From Bimuria novae-zelandiae CBS 107.79 (Eukaryota; Ascomycota; Dothideomycetes; Pleosporales; Didymosphaeriaceae), in the NCBI GenBank assembly GCA_010015655.1, contig ML976673.1:229015-293014 (forward strand): 64,000 nucleotides of DNA, in the 5' to 3' direction. Below, one piece after another: positions 45,481 through 57,082 of this stretch. The notes beneath the pieces are model-generated. The model saw only the letters and a program-made list of their open reading frames with translations, searched no databases and had not been told where the DNA came from. Position 1 is the stretch's first letter. Each line of letters opens with the position of its first letter. The position numbers were made by a program, and so were the translations under genes.

Positions 45481-46309
45481 TATAGTGTTCGGCGATCGTT
45501 ACGCGAATCCGATCGTTACGCGCACAGACACGTTAGTCTTCGTATGAATTTAGTCTTAGACTTATCCTCTGGAGTTTTAACCAGGATGCCTCGTATAACA
45601 AAGATACTCCGAGAAGCTAGTTGTCACATGCTCTAGATAAGCCACAGCCCTAGATTGTACCTGCCGGTAGATAGAAAAGTATCTAAGTTAACAGGTTGAA
45701 TCTATAGCTATCACATATGTGGCGCTCCACACCAACCTAGCACGAGGGCGGGCGAATTGCCAGCCGCAAGCACCACATATGCGCAGGAAGCGACATACGA
45801 TGGTTGATCACGATTATTACACATTTAATCCAGTATGGCCTATCTAACATTCAACCGCCTTCCCCACTTGTGGAATTTCTACTTGAGGGTGCTCGACTTG
45901 TGTGCTCTCCAACCTCTGCAGATTTGTCCTTACTTGTTTCCGACTCAGCAGACGCAACTTGCAACGTTTGAAGTCGATCTTCAAGCTGCTGGCACCATCT
46001 CGAGGAAGGTCCTTGGACAGATGTATATCTAGACAATGCCCGGCTATACATTACCTTCGCTAAGCCTTTCCAATCTGCCTGGGAAAAAAGGTCGCCAAAG
46101 GAAAACATGGTATTCAACGCTGGTAAATATGAAGGAAGTAGTTGAGGACCCAGAGCTTCCTCGTAGCCTAGTCCGCCTCCATACCTTCCATTCCGTTTTT
46201 TGGTAGAACCAGATAAGGAGTGGGGAAGAACGCAGTGCTCAACATCTTCATATTGTCGTGTAATCTTTAATACTCCAGCCGACTAAGACACCGCATTGCG
46301 GGATTGGAT
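45481..46309. other. Region with no clear gene
   Basis: CGATCGTTACGCG occurs twice close together (about 45490 and 45510). A minus-strand piece MFSFGDLFSQADWKGLAKVM near 46100 looks protein-like but is too short to assign. Confidence 0.35.
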
Positions 46310-46514
46310 CTTTATTTAGTCCCCAGCACAGGCAGGACACTCCATGACGATGGTAGCCGGCGCTTTTAGTCCCACTCCATGGCTTCGACTTCAGCCTTTT
46401 TAGTAAACCTTGCTGAGCAGTCGGAAGAACACAGCCCAACATGGCATTGGGTGGTGTACGATTTTTAGTCCACCAGCGCGACCGCGCACTCCATTGAAGA
46501 GTTGGTGGGGGGAA

Positions 46515-46557
<43 letters not shown>

Positions 46558-46565
46558 TAGTCAAG
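46310..46565 (-). repeat. Spaced-repeat array C (short, TTTTAGTCC orientation)
   Basis: About five units of the same family as arrays A and B: TTTAGTCC at about 46315, CTTTTAGTCCCACTCCATGG at 46363, TTTTTAGTAAACC at 46398, TTTTTAGTCCACC at 46462 and GTTTAGTCAAG at 46556. The motif CACTCCAT/GCACTCCATT, the complement of ATGGAGTG, is present. Spacing is 34-92 bp, the last enlarged by the G run. Confidence 0.65.
46515..46555 (+). repeat. 41-nt guanine homopolymer
   Basis: Uninterrupted run of 41 G inside the last unit of array C, preceded by TGGGGGGAA. It could fold as a G-quadruplex. Length should be treated with caution because homopolymers are prone to assembly error. Confidence 0.8.
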
Positions 46566-46999
46566 CAAAGCTTGCAGCTTGCAGGGAGTGTAGTGTGAAG
46601 AAGTAAAGAACAGCGTAGAGCGGTCGGTTTTTATACCTTTCCTGATGACTAGCGTGTGCGGTTGGTGATAAAGCTCATCACTCCACCATCCCAACAAAAT
46701 GCGGGACCAAAAGCTTGTTGGGAAACTGCGATTTTTCCTCGCAAACCATGGATGACAACTTCAACACCAAAATCCACCATCCCAACTTCACGGTATCCAG
46801 TGTACGAAGCCGCAACACATGCGAATCACACAAACCGCCTCGTCTTCAATCTTCATTCATTGCCAACACATATCTACCCATTCCACCTCCTTACCAACCA
46901 GTAGACCCAGCGCAGTCGCTGCCTCGCCACACAAGATATTAGTACAAGAAAGCCCCTGCATCGCGTCGAATATCACTGTTCGTACCCACACAACTAAGA
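46566..46999. other. 3' flank of VPS35
   Basis: No gene recognised; short frames only. Confidence 0.4.
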
Positions 47000-49844
47000 T
47001 TACTTCGGCGTCGTAACCACGCCCTCATACTCGCGACTCGCGATATAATCCAGCGTGCGCTGGAAATGCCTCTTCGGGTTCTCCAACGCGGAGGCGTTCT
47101 CGTTGCTTTGCAGATTCGAGTGGATGAGCTCGATGAGACCGTTTAGGTATTTGGTTGTGACCTTGTCTCCCGTTAGTATGAGAGGATCTGAAGAGAGGGA
47201 AGTGTGACTTACAGCCTCGTTCTCTTGGTCGAAGTAGTACACGTAGCGGTTCAGGATCTCAACGAAGAGCTCGACTGACACCGCAGCGTCCATACAAGCA
47301 TCTGCTACGCGGAGAGCTCGTTGTAAGCACTCGAGCACGCGCTTGCCGTCGCGGTAGAGCTACAATTTGTCAGTATACGTTAACTAAACATGAAAGACGA
47401 CCGGAACGTACATTCTTTGGATCCTCCTCGCCCAACGCCCGAATCTCTGTTGCCCACCACAAGTGACTTGCCAAGTACACGGCGCGGCACTGATCGGGTT
47501 TCTTGAGCAGCTTGCTACCATGCAACGCGCACTTGGTGATAAGGGTATCGTAGTTCTCTTTGCCGAAGTTCCGAGTCGTGTGCAGCGCACTGGCAATAAC
47601 ACATACAGCTTGGAACTGCGCTCGTGAATCGCTGATAGCCTCTTCGTAAATTGTAAACGCTTGTGCGAAGAACTCGTAAGCGACCTCCTCGAAGCCGTTC
47701 TGGTCTGCAACCTGGCCGCATGCAATAAACAACCGCAGGGAGAGATCCGCCGAGCCAGTAACGCGGGTGTAGAGGGTAGAGAGAGTGCTGTGCATGAACT
47801 TATAGAGAGCAGAGGATTGCGATTGCCAATTGTCATCAAAATGCTCTCGCTTCTTGTACTGGCGGGCGAGCTTGATGGAGGCGGTGATGATTGCTGGTGT
47901 GGTAAACTTGACGCGTTCGTTACCCTCGGCGAAGGCCTTGCGAGCAGACTGGAGGAGCTTCAATTGAGTGTCGTTGTCGGGCCCGCGGATGTAGTGTACT
48001 ATCCGTGCTAACCAGCCTTGCTCTTCTATTGTCTCGTCTGTCTCTTGTGCTCTCCGTTGGATGGGACCACCCGGGTATCCAGTGGCCTGCTGCATTCCTT
48101 CCTTGATGAGGACCTTCAATATCTCCAGCACACTCTCCAGATTCTCCACGGAGCTGATGTGCGTTTGATTCCGTAGTAGACTTCGCGCTACCTCGCCAGC
48201 TACTGCTCTCCGAGTCGGGTATGGTTGATTGTGTAGTAGGGGGATGAAATTGGGTAATGCAAGGGCGGTAAACATTGATACATACGTTTTGATAGGCGCT
48301 AGAAGCAGGTTCAGGATCTGACTCTGGCATGCCTGAGAATGTAGATCGGCGCTGTTTGCGAACTCGGTGACCTTCTGGTTCGCGAAAGCCAGTACTTGGT
48401 CCACGTAGTCGAGGCGCTCGGGGTATATGTTCAAGGCGAGATTAGCTAGCGAAACTAGCAACCCCACAGTATCTTGTATTGGAAGCCGCTGCATCTTAAC
48501 CAGCGACGCCACCTGTTCGTGGAAGATCTCAAATAGCTTCACGTTCTTGGGTATGCCTCTTGACTTTTCGATCTCCCCATCTGTTTCCGCTGTGCCGTTA
48601 TTTTCAGGCGCTTCCGGCGCTGAAGATTCTGCGGCGATCGTGCCAGATGTTATCGATGCTGACTCGGCAGCCGCGTCGGCGTTGGATGCTTCGCCGTTCT
48701 GATTCGTGGTGGGAGTGTGTGGTTCGGCAGGTTTCCGCTCTTTTTGTAGTCGCAATTGCTCCATGAGGTTTGTGATGGCCTCCTCCTCGGTCTTCTTGCG
48801 CTGCTCTGGGCTTTCAGACTCCGATTCGCGCTGCGCGTATGCAGATAAGCGATCCATCAGGCCGACGACGATGCTCTTGACGTTTACGTGCGGATTCAGA
48901 CGAGCGACTGCCGAGAGGAACTTGTCGAGCGTGTGAAGGTGGAATTCGTCCGGGAAGACCTGGGTTACGACTACACGAAGAGTTAGCCACTGTCCTTCTT
49001 TCTACCCTGGGTGTTATCAGACTCACCCTCCAGGAGGTATTCCTGCGCCAAAACGTCCCTACACTGGACAATCTGCTCCAGTAACGGGTTCAAGATCTTC
49101 TTGTAGTTTTCCAAGTCGACCAGTTGGCTCAAACGGACCAGATTGCTGCCTACTAGAAGCTGAAGCTCCTGGCGCTCTTTGGTCCGCTGTTCCCGCTCTT
49201 TGGAGTGACCCTGATGCTGCAGCCGTACCCATAGCTTATTCATCTCCACGAAATTTGTGAGTATGAAACTAATCGAATCCTGCAGGTTTCCCTCCGGCCC
49301 CTCGCTGTCGCCCTCGGGCAGGTAGTCGCGCGCCTGGCCAGCGAGGTAGTAGCGCAAAAACAGGCCCCGGATGGGGTGTTGTACGCCGCGACTCATCTCC
49401 ATCATGTCTTTCATGATCTCCTTTACAGGTGCATCCTCAATGGCCATGTATACGGTGCCCACGGTGACCATGAGATACAGACGAGGAATGATATTGCCGG
49501 CATACTGAACGAGCTCGTACAGGTCCGCGAGGTGGTTTACGGGGTGGTTTTCGCGGAGGTAGACAGCGAGATGGCGCAGCGCGTCGAAGACGGACATGTA
49601 GAGCTCATAGTACTGCTTAGGCCCTAGGCTAGATGTTCGCAGTTCCGAGACCAGTGTAGAGCTGCACAGTTAGTATGTCAAGATATCTAGAGGTACGAAC
49701 GTAGTACCTGCACTTGAGCGCATCCATCAGCTTTCCAGGCGTCTCGAGGCAGCGGCGCATGAGCATCGTTTGTTGGCGTACCACGGCGAGCGCATCCTCG
49801 AGCAGACGCGCCTGGTCCTCGACCGGCGGCGGCGACGTCGCCAT
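47000..49844 (-). CDS. VPS35: Retromer subunit VPS35
   Basis: Five exons (49844-49708, 49661-49027, 48970-47412, 47359-47213, 47161-47000) splice in frame to 879 residues, in the normal range for fungal Vps35. The N-terminus [20 protein letters not shown] leads into [16 protein letters not shown], then [18 protein letters not shown] and the diagnostic [15 protein letters not shown] (PRLYL, the Vps26 contact). Next come [15 protein letters not shown] and, after an acidic/low-complexity insert with [13 protein letters not shown], the C-terminal solenoid [20 protein letters not shown]..., [20 protein letters not shown] and [14 protein letters not shown]. Introns are 46-56 nt; three have CTAAC or CTGAC branch points. 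Vps35 is the scaffold of the cargo-selective retromer (Vps26-Vps29-Vps35) that returns receptors such as Vps10 from endosomes to the Golgi. The gene is intact. A sugar-transporter gene lies 300 bp upstream in the same direction. Confidence 0.96.
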
Positions 49845-50144
49845 TGTGAATTCGTTCCTGAGGACTGGGGTGGAGCGTGGGCGTGGTGGAGAGATGGGGT
49901 AACCAGTGCTGCCGCTGCCCGTGTGGATGGCCTTGGCGACACGGGACAGGGATCAGCTCAAAGCTCCGCCTTCGTCATCGTTCACATCTCCACAGCCCAG
50001 AGCGAACTCACTCCAAATCAATTGCAGCTCGACTTCCCATGTAATCTAGAACAGCCTGTCTCCGGAACGAAACATATTGAGCATCCACGTAACTCTTTCT
50101 ATCAACAGCTCCTTCCGCCTGTTCGTTCGCACCTTCCAAGGACG

Positions 50145-51867
50145 CTACGCGACTTCCCTCCGCTCCACTCCCACCTGCGCTTCCTTCCGATCCTCACTCT
50201 CCCTAAACCCTTTATCCACCGATGTAGTAGCCATCTGCGACTCTCTCTCAAATCCAAAGAGCCTGTCCATCTGATCAATCCGCAAGCCCTTCGTCTCGTG
50301 GATGAAGAAGAACGCATAGACACTCGCGCACACCAAACATGACGCGAAGAACACATACACGCCCCATCCCATCGACGTGTACATGCTCGGCAGCGCTCGT
50401 GTAACCACGTACGTCCATAGCCACACGCTCATAGCAGCGAATGGCCCAGAGATACTCCGCAAGGAACTCGGAAAAATCTCAGCCGAGATGATCCACGGCA
50501 AGCCGTTGGCACCAAAGCTCCACGCTGCTCCGAAGATCATGATCATGGCGGTTGCTCCCTTCCCGCCAGCCACGGTCGACTCGGACTGCAGGACGCCCGT
50601 CTTCGGGTGCCCGACAGCAATGTACACAGCCAGATAGTACTGGCAGAAGGCGCAGGCAAGCGAGGATACGATCCACGGCCACTTTCGCCCGAACTTGTCG
50701 ATGAACCATGTGAAGAAGATGATGGAGCCAGCGGCTTTGATCAGTCCGTAGATGCCAGTCCAGAGCGTAACATCCGTAAGGCCGATCGAAGTAAAGATCG
50801 TGGGCGAGTAGTCTGCAAAAGTTAAACCACTTCACGAACAGAATTGACCACCAGCACTCACAGTTTATAGCCGCAGCTCCCGACCACGCCTGCCACATGA
50901 ACATCAAGAACACAAGCAAAAAGCGATTGCGCATCCCCTTGAGTTTCGCCTCCTTCGCTGCGCCCTTCATCACCTGGCCCAAAGTCGCATTCGCCGACCC
51001 AGCCAGCGCCGCCCTCTCCTTTGCAATCTCCTCTTTGATAAACTGCACGTCCTGCGCAATATACTCATGGTCCGCAGGCAGCATCCTGATAAAACTATAC
51101 ACCTTCAACGCGTCCTCTTCCCTCCCCCGCTTCAACAACCACGTCGGACTCTCCTTCAGCAACGGTATCATCATTGCAAGCAACCCCGCCGGAATAAGTT
51201 GCACGGCCATAGGAATCCGCCACGCGACCGAATCCTCCGTATCAACATTATGCACGATCCCATAGTTGATCCAGAACCCAATCACGGCACCAGTCTGATA
51301 GAACGACTCGAAGAACCCCGTAAGCCGTCCACGTATCGCCGGCGGTGACATCTCCGCGATGTATATCGGCGACACCGCAGCGATCCCGCCCACGCCGAGC
51401 CCAGTAAGTAGTCGTCCCGTGTACATCAATCCAAGGTTCTTCGACGGCACCGTGCCGATCGTGCAGAATATCGCGCCCACGATGAACACGGCGTCAGACA
51501 AGATAACCGTCCAGCGCCGTCCCAGCAGCTCCAGCGCGAAATACGCAAACAGTGCACCGAAGAAGCCGCCAGCGGAGTAAATGGAGGTGAGGTTCGACGA
51601 GATTTCGTTCTTTTGCGCTTTGCTCATGGCCGACATACTGAAGTCGCGCTGGAAGGAGGCGTGCGTTATCGTGGTGCCGATGAAGGAGGAGTCGTAGCCG
51701 TAGGCGAGGACACCCATGCTGATTATGAGCGCGGTTGTGTAGACGCGCCAGTTGTACTGTATACCATGTTATTGGCCGGCTCGGGGTGATATACAGAGGT
51801 GAGGAAGAGGACGTACAACTTCTGGCGGCGTCGGCCGGTCCTCTTTTGCGCGTGCGAAACCTGTCAT
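50145..51867 (-). CDS. MFS sugar/quinate-type transporter
   Basis: Three exons (51867-51817, 51756-50862, 50812-50145) give 537 residues, the usual size for twelve-helix sugar porters. The first intron joins RPTPPEV to YNWRVYTTALIISMG; the second splits the tyrosine of INYYSPTIF, a hallmark of the family. Other landmarks: GALFAYFALELLGRRW (GRR between helices 2 and 3), GRLLTGLGVGGIAAVSPIY, YIAEMSPPAIRGRLTGFFE, KESPTWLLKRGR after helix 6, FIDKFGRKWP, and PWIISAEIFPSSLRS followed by FFIHETKGLRIDQMDRLFG (PETKG-type end). It most resembles fungal quinate/hexose permeases. Transport is proton-coupled at the plasma membrane; the substrate cannot be fixed from sequence. The gene appears intact, with a long charged C-terminal tail. 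Confidence 0.93.
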
Positions 51868-52675
51868 GACGGTCTTGTGTGGACGTGCATTCACTGTGCT
51901 ATGGGATGGGTCACGGTGTCGTTCTTACACCATACACCGTAGATGTAAGGAAAGTGAAAAGCGCAGCAGGTTCTAAGCATGTCTAATCCGAAGTAGCATG
52001 CGGGGCACGACATGCCCTGCTGCATAGCTCCTTGATCGTCACTGTACTTTCCCCATGCTGAGGCTTCCCCGGATTTATGGCGGGCGTTCGGGGTAGTGTA
52101 CCGTCGAGTCCGGGTTAGTGCGTTGCGGGGTTGCGGTCATGCGTCTATCCTCTCCACGACTAGGTACCTAGACTCTAAGCTAGGACAACACGGCAATGGA
52201 ATCTTAAGGTGTCGTCGAGCGAGGAGAAAACTACACTCACTAAAACACGGGTGCTCGGACCGTGACGAGAATATGAGCGGGCGTTCCCATTGCACGCCTG
52301 AGGCGAGAACGGGGAAGGAGTAGAGAGCCGAGTCACTGATGGGAAGCCAAAACTCTGGTGTTATTGTAGCAGTATTTGCGTTATCTATACAGGTGATGCC
52401 ATCGTGTGCCAACACGTCACTTGCAAACGCTGTCCTAATGCATGAAATCGTACAACATCGCTCTCGTCCTACCCCACCCACCTCTTAAATATGTCTAGAG
52501 AAGTATACCATGCCCGTCTTGATATCATCGAGCATGCATGCCATCATAAACCAGTGTGCACATCCTTACAGCGTCAGGTCGTCTTTAGTATCGCTACGCA
52601 GAGCGCTCGTCCAAGTCAATCCACCTCTTAATTATGTCTAAGAATAATATCAAGCCGTTCCGTCATGCAACACGG
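51868..52675. other. Intergenic region, no gene seen
   Basis: 5' flank of the sugar transporter and 3' flank of the next gene. No feature recognised. Confidence 0.45.
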
Positions 52676-53224
52676 CTACTCCTCCCAGTCCCACTTCGTC
52701 TTGACGGGGTATTTCGTATGCCAGAGCCCATCATCATAATACTCCGTCGGCAAAGGGCTCTCTGTAATCGTCACAGTAACCAAGCTCGTGTCCGCCAATA
52801 TCTCGGTCGTGGACGTTGGTGCTGATGTCGGCACGAGGATACTCGTAGGCGTCGTAGTCGGCTGCGACGAAGACCGTGCCGAAGGTGTAGAAGGTACAAT
52901 GCTGGAGCTGGCGCTTGACGCGCTCGCGGTGCTAGAGCTTGAGGGAGCCGGAACTGGTATCACGGCAGGTAGAACCGTCGTAGTGACTGTGTCCGTTGTG
53001 GTCGCGACAGCTGTGACGGCATCGGTGACCTGGATCGTTTTCGTCCGGCCGTCGATTATCGTTGTGGTGTACACGGGTGCGGGTGTTGACGAACCCCCAT
53101 CTACGTTCACGACTGCGTAGGTTTTTGACCTCGGTAATAATTTCCGCTCTTTTGCGCCTTCGAAAGGTAACCCAGTGGATAAGGTTGAGAGTAGTAAGGT
53201 GAAGTACAGCGATGGTAGCTGCAT
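52676..53224 (-). CDS. Secreted Ser/Thr-rich (mucin-like) protein
   Basis: Single exon, 182 residues. The N-terminus MQLPSLYFTLLLSTLSTGLP is a signal peptide, followed by KERKLLPRSK with possible Kex2 processing. From about residue 40 to 160 the protein is dominated by T, S, P, A and V (TTDTVTTTVLPAV, SSSSTASASSASSS, PTTTPTSILVPTSAPTSTT), expected to be heavily O-mannosylated. It ends in a distinct conserved-looking tail EYYDDGLWHTKYPVKTKWDW without a GPI-anchor signal. Many ascomycetes have such short secreted mucin-like proteins with an aromatic YYD.G.WHT.YP tail; the role is unknown, and an extracellular or wall-associated protein is inferred. It has no cysteines. Confidence 0.7.
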   Translation of the reverse strand: MQLPSLYFTLLLSTLSTGLPFEGAKERKLLPRSKTYAVVNVDGGSSTPAPVYTTTIIDGRTKTIQVTDAVTAVATTTDTVTTTVLPAVIPVPAPSSSSTASASSASSSIVPSTPSARSSSQPTTTPTSILVPTSAPTSTTEILADTSLVTVTITESPLPTEYYDDGLWHTKYPVKTKWDWEE

Positions 53225-53726
53225 GTTGAGGTGTTCAATGTGGGTTGTAAGGTTGGTGGAAGGAGTGGATGCGTTGTGGATGGTGACCGAGTAAGGTGGA
53301 GATCAGGTTGTACCCACTGCAGGGGTAGAAAACTTATACGATACATGGTGGCGAGATGCATTGCGGTTATCGCAATGGCAGGAAGAATGGTGATGGCTGG
53401 TGTTGACGTTCCGGAAGGCTGGGGTGGTCCGTGCAACAACGCTAGTTTTAGCGCGAACCATTCCCCCACCACCTGCGCACCCTCTGAGACCAAGGCGAGC
53501 CGACATACCCTAAAGCCTGCGACATCGGCCTCTGAGGGAACCCCCGAAGTTTAATTGGCATATTATAATTCACCGGGCCGCGTTGAAGCGATAGATTCCC
53601 AGATCTGCCTCACAACAGCAAGGAACGAAACCGTGCAGAAAACATTCACTGATTGGCTACAAAACCAAAATCTTACATCTGCATGTTCATGCGTACTGTA
53701 CACTCGATTTCTCTTTGAGGAAGATT
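53225..53726. other. Intergenic region, no gene seen
   Basis: Upstream flank of the mucin-like gene. A G/T-rich stretch at 53225-53300 is its leader on the other strand. Confidence 0.4.
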
Positions 53727-54158
53727 TCACCAGGGGCCAAGGTCTTTCCTTTTGGGCCTTGAGATATCTAGCAACGCATGGACCCTTCTTTCATCAAGGA
53801 ACATCTTCAGCGGGTATTGTATATGATACGATTCCCTTTGCTCTCTTCTTCGGTACACTTGACGGACAAGCAAAAATGTAGCGCCAGCAATGAGGAACAG
53901 TCCCACGGACGCGCCAACAATTATACCGATCCATGCGCGCGTCGACATTATCGCTTTGATTCCGCGAGGAAATGGCTTCGGGGTCATCGTTGAGCTGGTA
54001 GCTTGCGGTTGGATTGATGATGGACGTGTGGAGAGCATTGTCTCCGTTGAATTCGGGAGCGCTGATAAGCCGCGGTTACTAACGTAGGCAGTATTTGTAC
54101 GCTTGATACCCAAGTGGTCGTCCAGGAGGCAGATGTTGGAACCGTGATAAGCGCGCAC
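53727..54158 (-). CDS. Possible single-pass membrane protein (incomplete model)
   Basis: The frame contains one strong membrane helix, AWIGIIVGASVGLFLIAGAT, preceded by an S/T/P-rich segment (STRPSSIQPQATSSTMTP) and followed by basic RRREQRE and a charged tail. This order (S/T-rich ectodomain, G..VG..VG helix, RRR stop-transfer) is seen in many fungal single-pass surface proteins whose N-terminus has a signal peptide and a C..C..GCC motif. The N-terminal part cannot be found cleanly here: the preceding 200 bp on this strand gives another frame (MDRIEDEENRHAIRMEAYTL) without an obvious splice. The gene may be truncated, degraded or have an unseen 5' exon. Confidence 0.35.
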   Translation of the reverse strand: MRAYHGSNICLLDDHLGIKRTNTAYVSNRGLSALPNSTETMLSTRPSSIQPQATSSTMTPKPFPRGIKAIMSTRAWIGIIVGASVGLFLIAGATFLLVRQVYRRREQRESYHIQYPLKMFLDERRVHALLDISRPKRKDLGPW

Positions 54159-54860
54159 AATTGTAGGTGGGACGGGGAATATGGACCCGACGATCCCAAC
54201 GTATACGCTTCCATACGAATCGCGTGTCGGTTCTCTTCGTCCTCTATCCTGTCCATTAGCCTCCTAGCAGTCAGTGCCTGGATCAGTGAGGGTAAGGATT
54301 TCCAACTTGTACGCCCTTCACATACCTATTGACCAGATTCCATCGGTGGCATCAACATATGGTCTCCCGCCGAGAAAATGATAGAGCGGATGCTTTAGAA
54401 GGTCTCGAAAAAATCAAGGAGGCTGTGGGCAGTTGAACTGTTCAACTCTTAATTTTCATCTTCCCACATAGCGACCCGGTTCCGCGGCCGCATGACTCTC
54501 GGCCACCAAGAATGTGGATATGCTCGCCAATACCTAGGGGTTCGGCTTCTGGACGCATTCTGTAGCCGTTATTTCAGAAAGGAAAAAGTGCTCGAAAGCC
54601 TTAATACATCGCACGCGTACCTGGAAATCTTTGCTAGTAGCTGTTTAGCTTTTACCGATGCCTGATTCCAGCGAGTCTTTAGAGATGGAAGAACTATTTC
54701 GCGCGTCGAGAATTCAAGGACTGTGAAAGCTATAGATAATACACAGGTCTAAAGACCGGTGAATTAGCTGCTTAAAGCGCGCTTGCGAGTGTGACTGCGA
54801 TTGCGTGAAAGATCATTCGGTGGTCAACCATTCGTTAAGCGTGAACAATGGATAACTTAC
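54159..54860. other. Intergenic region that should contain the lost 3' exon of the ERG6-like gene
   Basis: Downstream of 54861 on the minus strand I could not find the expected C-terminal part of a sterol methyltransferase. No other feature seen. Confidence 0.4.
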
Positions 54861-55829
54861 CCACGCGAAACCAGTCACTTACACTGTGCGCGTGCTGCGT
54901 TGCTCCATCACAGAAATACCACCATGGCAGCGGATCTTCGTGCTCCGCTAGATCCTCCGCGACCTCGACAGTGAAGCCTGCAGTTTTCATCGCTTCTTTA
55001 GCTTCGGTAGAGATGCGGATGCATGCAATTCCATTCCCACGCTCCATGCCAGAACGCAGGTAGACGTGACGCTTGTTCTCGGTGTCGAACTTGTCAGCCA
55101 TCATGACCCATTCGTACACACCAAAGCGGCCGCCTGGTTTGAGGACGCGGTGGATCTCCGTGTAGACCCCGACGAGTGATGGTGAGTGAACAGTGGCATC
55201 TATAGCATATATCACGTTGAAGCTATTATCTGGGAACGGGAGCTTCTGCGGAATCTTAGTATTTGGTTGAACGATGCCAACGAGTGAGTTTCAAGAGCAC
55301 GTGCCATGAAGTCGGCTTCCACGAACTCTAAGACATCTTCGCCCACGCCTTCCTTCTTGGCAAAATCTTTCCCGACTGCAATTTGATGAGCGTTGACGTT
55401 CACTCCAACGACCTTGCAATCCGTGAAAGCTGCGATCTCCTTTGCAGGACCCCCGAAGCCGCATCCCACGTCCAGCACCTTCATACCAGGCTTTATATCC
55501 AGCGCCTTCGCCATGTAATGCTCGTGACGTGCCATCGCTTGTGTCATAGGCTCGCGGCCACGAGGATAGCGGCAGAAATGGAAGGATTGGCCCTATCCTT
55601 CGAGGTAGAAGTCGGTGGCATTGTCGTAGAAGCTGCCACAATCAGAAATGTAGTACCTATCCTTGAGAAGTACATGCTCGTTTGCTAGGCTGTCATAGTT
55701 TTTGATCCTTTGCTCGCGTCCAATGATATCTGGATCGCCGTCAGGCTTGGTGCCCTTCGTGTAGTGCTTCAAATAGTCAGAGGACGTTGCCCTCTTCCTG
55801 CTGATTTTGACCTCGCCGCTGGACGCCAT
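54861..55829 (-). pseudogene. ERG6-like sterol 24-C-methyltransferase gene, one nonsense change and no recognisable 3' end
   Basis: Exon 1 (55829-55305) starts MASSGEVKISRKRATSSDYL and contains YYISDCGSFYDNATDFYLEG, then TAG at 55593-55595, then in frame GQSFHFCRYPRGREPMTQAM, ARHEHYMAKALDI and the SAM-binding motif VLDVGCGFGGPAKEIAAF. ERG6-type enzymes have a tryptophan where the stop stands (G-W-G-x-SFHF), so TGG to TAG is the likely change. The next intron (55246-55304) begins GCACGT, a GC donor, and ends TTCCGCAG; splicing joins VEADFM to KLPFPDNSFNVIYAIDATVH. Exon 2 continues through LKPGGRFGVYEWVM and IERGNGIA-like MERGNGIACIR to a GTAAGT donor at 54860. The C-terminal domain was not found. 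True ERG6 methylates zymosterol at C-24 in ergosterol synthesis. This is probably a decayed paralogue. Confidence 0.75.
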
Positions 55830-57082
55830 GTCAAAAAGCCTTGGGTACTATGACGGTGCCTGTCTGGCTGTGAGACGGAGGAATTGGGCGGAGGTCTCTC
55901 TTTCACAAGTTACGGCTCAGCCTTGTGTAACCTACCGTGTTGGCATGGTCGGTGCACAGGTCCGCTCAATGCACTCAACACCAAAACCTCGGTCGTTGTT
56001 CCCAAGGTTGCATTCATCCGTCCGCCTGAGTGCTACGCTACATTGTCTTAGATTTCCACAGCTCTTAGGATTCTCCAAAGTGATGTTTTGTCTCTACTCA
56101 GCCCCAAATCTTATTGATTGCTCGCGCGCATTCAAGGTGTTGGAAGTTCGTGCCACATTTTTGGGGGGCCTGCCAAGATAAATCACCATGCCGTTGATCC
56201 GCATTCGGGAAGGTGCGATATCTAATCTTAGGAGGCCAATCGGGTGTTTTTTCGTCGTGGCTGGAGAGTCTCACTCTTACCGGGCGTAGCTGACTGAGAG
56301 CACGTGAGACTGAAAGACAGCGCACGGCGAGCTTCGCGTGGTTGCGGGGCGAGATATGATCTCCACATGCCAAGGTCGTCGAAAAGCATGGTAGTGTGCA
56401 CATCCCAATGTTGGTTCTGTTTCAAACAGAGACTGCCCAGGTAGTATCCCTGCAAAGACGGCGGAAATACCCAAGATGACCTAGCCGTCATAACGGTCTG
56501 AACTTGAAATGTCATCATACGCGCGCCCGAGGCTTTCTTAGTGTTCGAATAAAAATGCCGAATGCGGAGTGTACTGTGGTAAGTAGCGGCTGGGGCCAAG
56601 GAAGTAGTGGTGGCGCAGCCAAGACGTTGATTGTTTGCCAACATGTTCATCCCGCCCCCGCGAAAATGTTCGTCCGACTTACGACTGGCTGAGCGCACGA
56701 GAATTTCCCAGCCGCACGTTTTTCCACGATGACTTACCCATAGCAGCGAGACAACGTGGCGCAGACAGACGAGGTCTACTACTGTGCCCAATGCGTTTTG
56801 TGTTTGCGGCTGTTGCGCAGTCGACGATGCTAAATTACACTACGGCACAGACACAACATCGCCCCACAGGATCTCCCTGGATGAAAGTGTGAGCTGCGGG
56901 TCTTCGGGTGCTTTTTGTATATATTGCACCAAGATTTCCACGTAGTCAATCATCATCCAACCACCTCTCCCCCTACTTCTAAGATACTACGCATCTCTAT
57001 ATCTTAATACTAATTCATCTCTCCTCTGAACTATTAACGCATCAAAACACCCATCTGTTTGTTCAATACCTCGCAATTCAAG
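55830..57082. other. Intergenic region; promoter of the secreted protein gene at its end
   Basis: No gene recognised. Near 56917, TTTTTGTATATATTGCACC looks like a TATA box about 160 bp before the ATG at 57083, followed by a CT/AT-rich leader. Confidence 0.45.

Noticed and set aside
46410..46598. Short open frame with a polyglycine run
   Set aside because: The glycines come only from the 41-nt G homopolymer inside a spaced-repeat unit.
8811..55829. Reassignment or programmed readthrough of TAG as a sense codon
   Set aside because: Several intact genes in the window end at TAG (for example the LITAF-like and cupin genes), and other relics carry frameshifts too. Pseudogenisation with RIP-type changes explains the pattern better.
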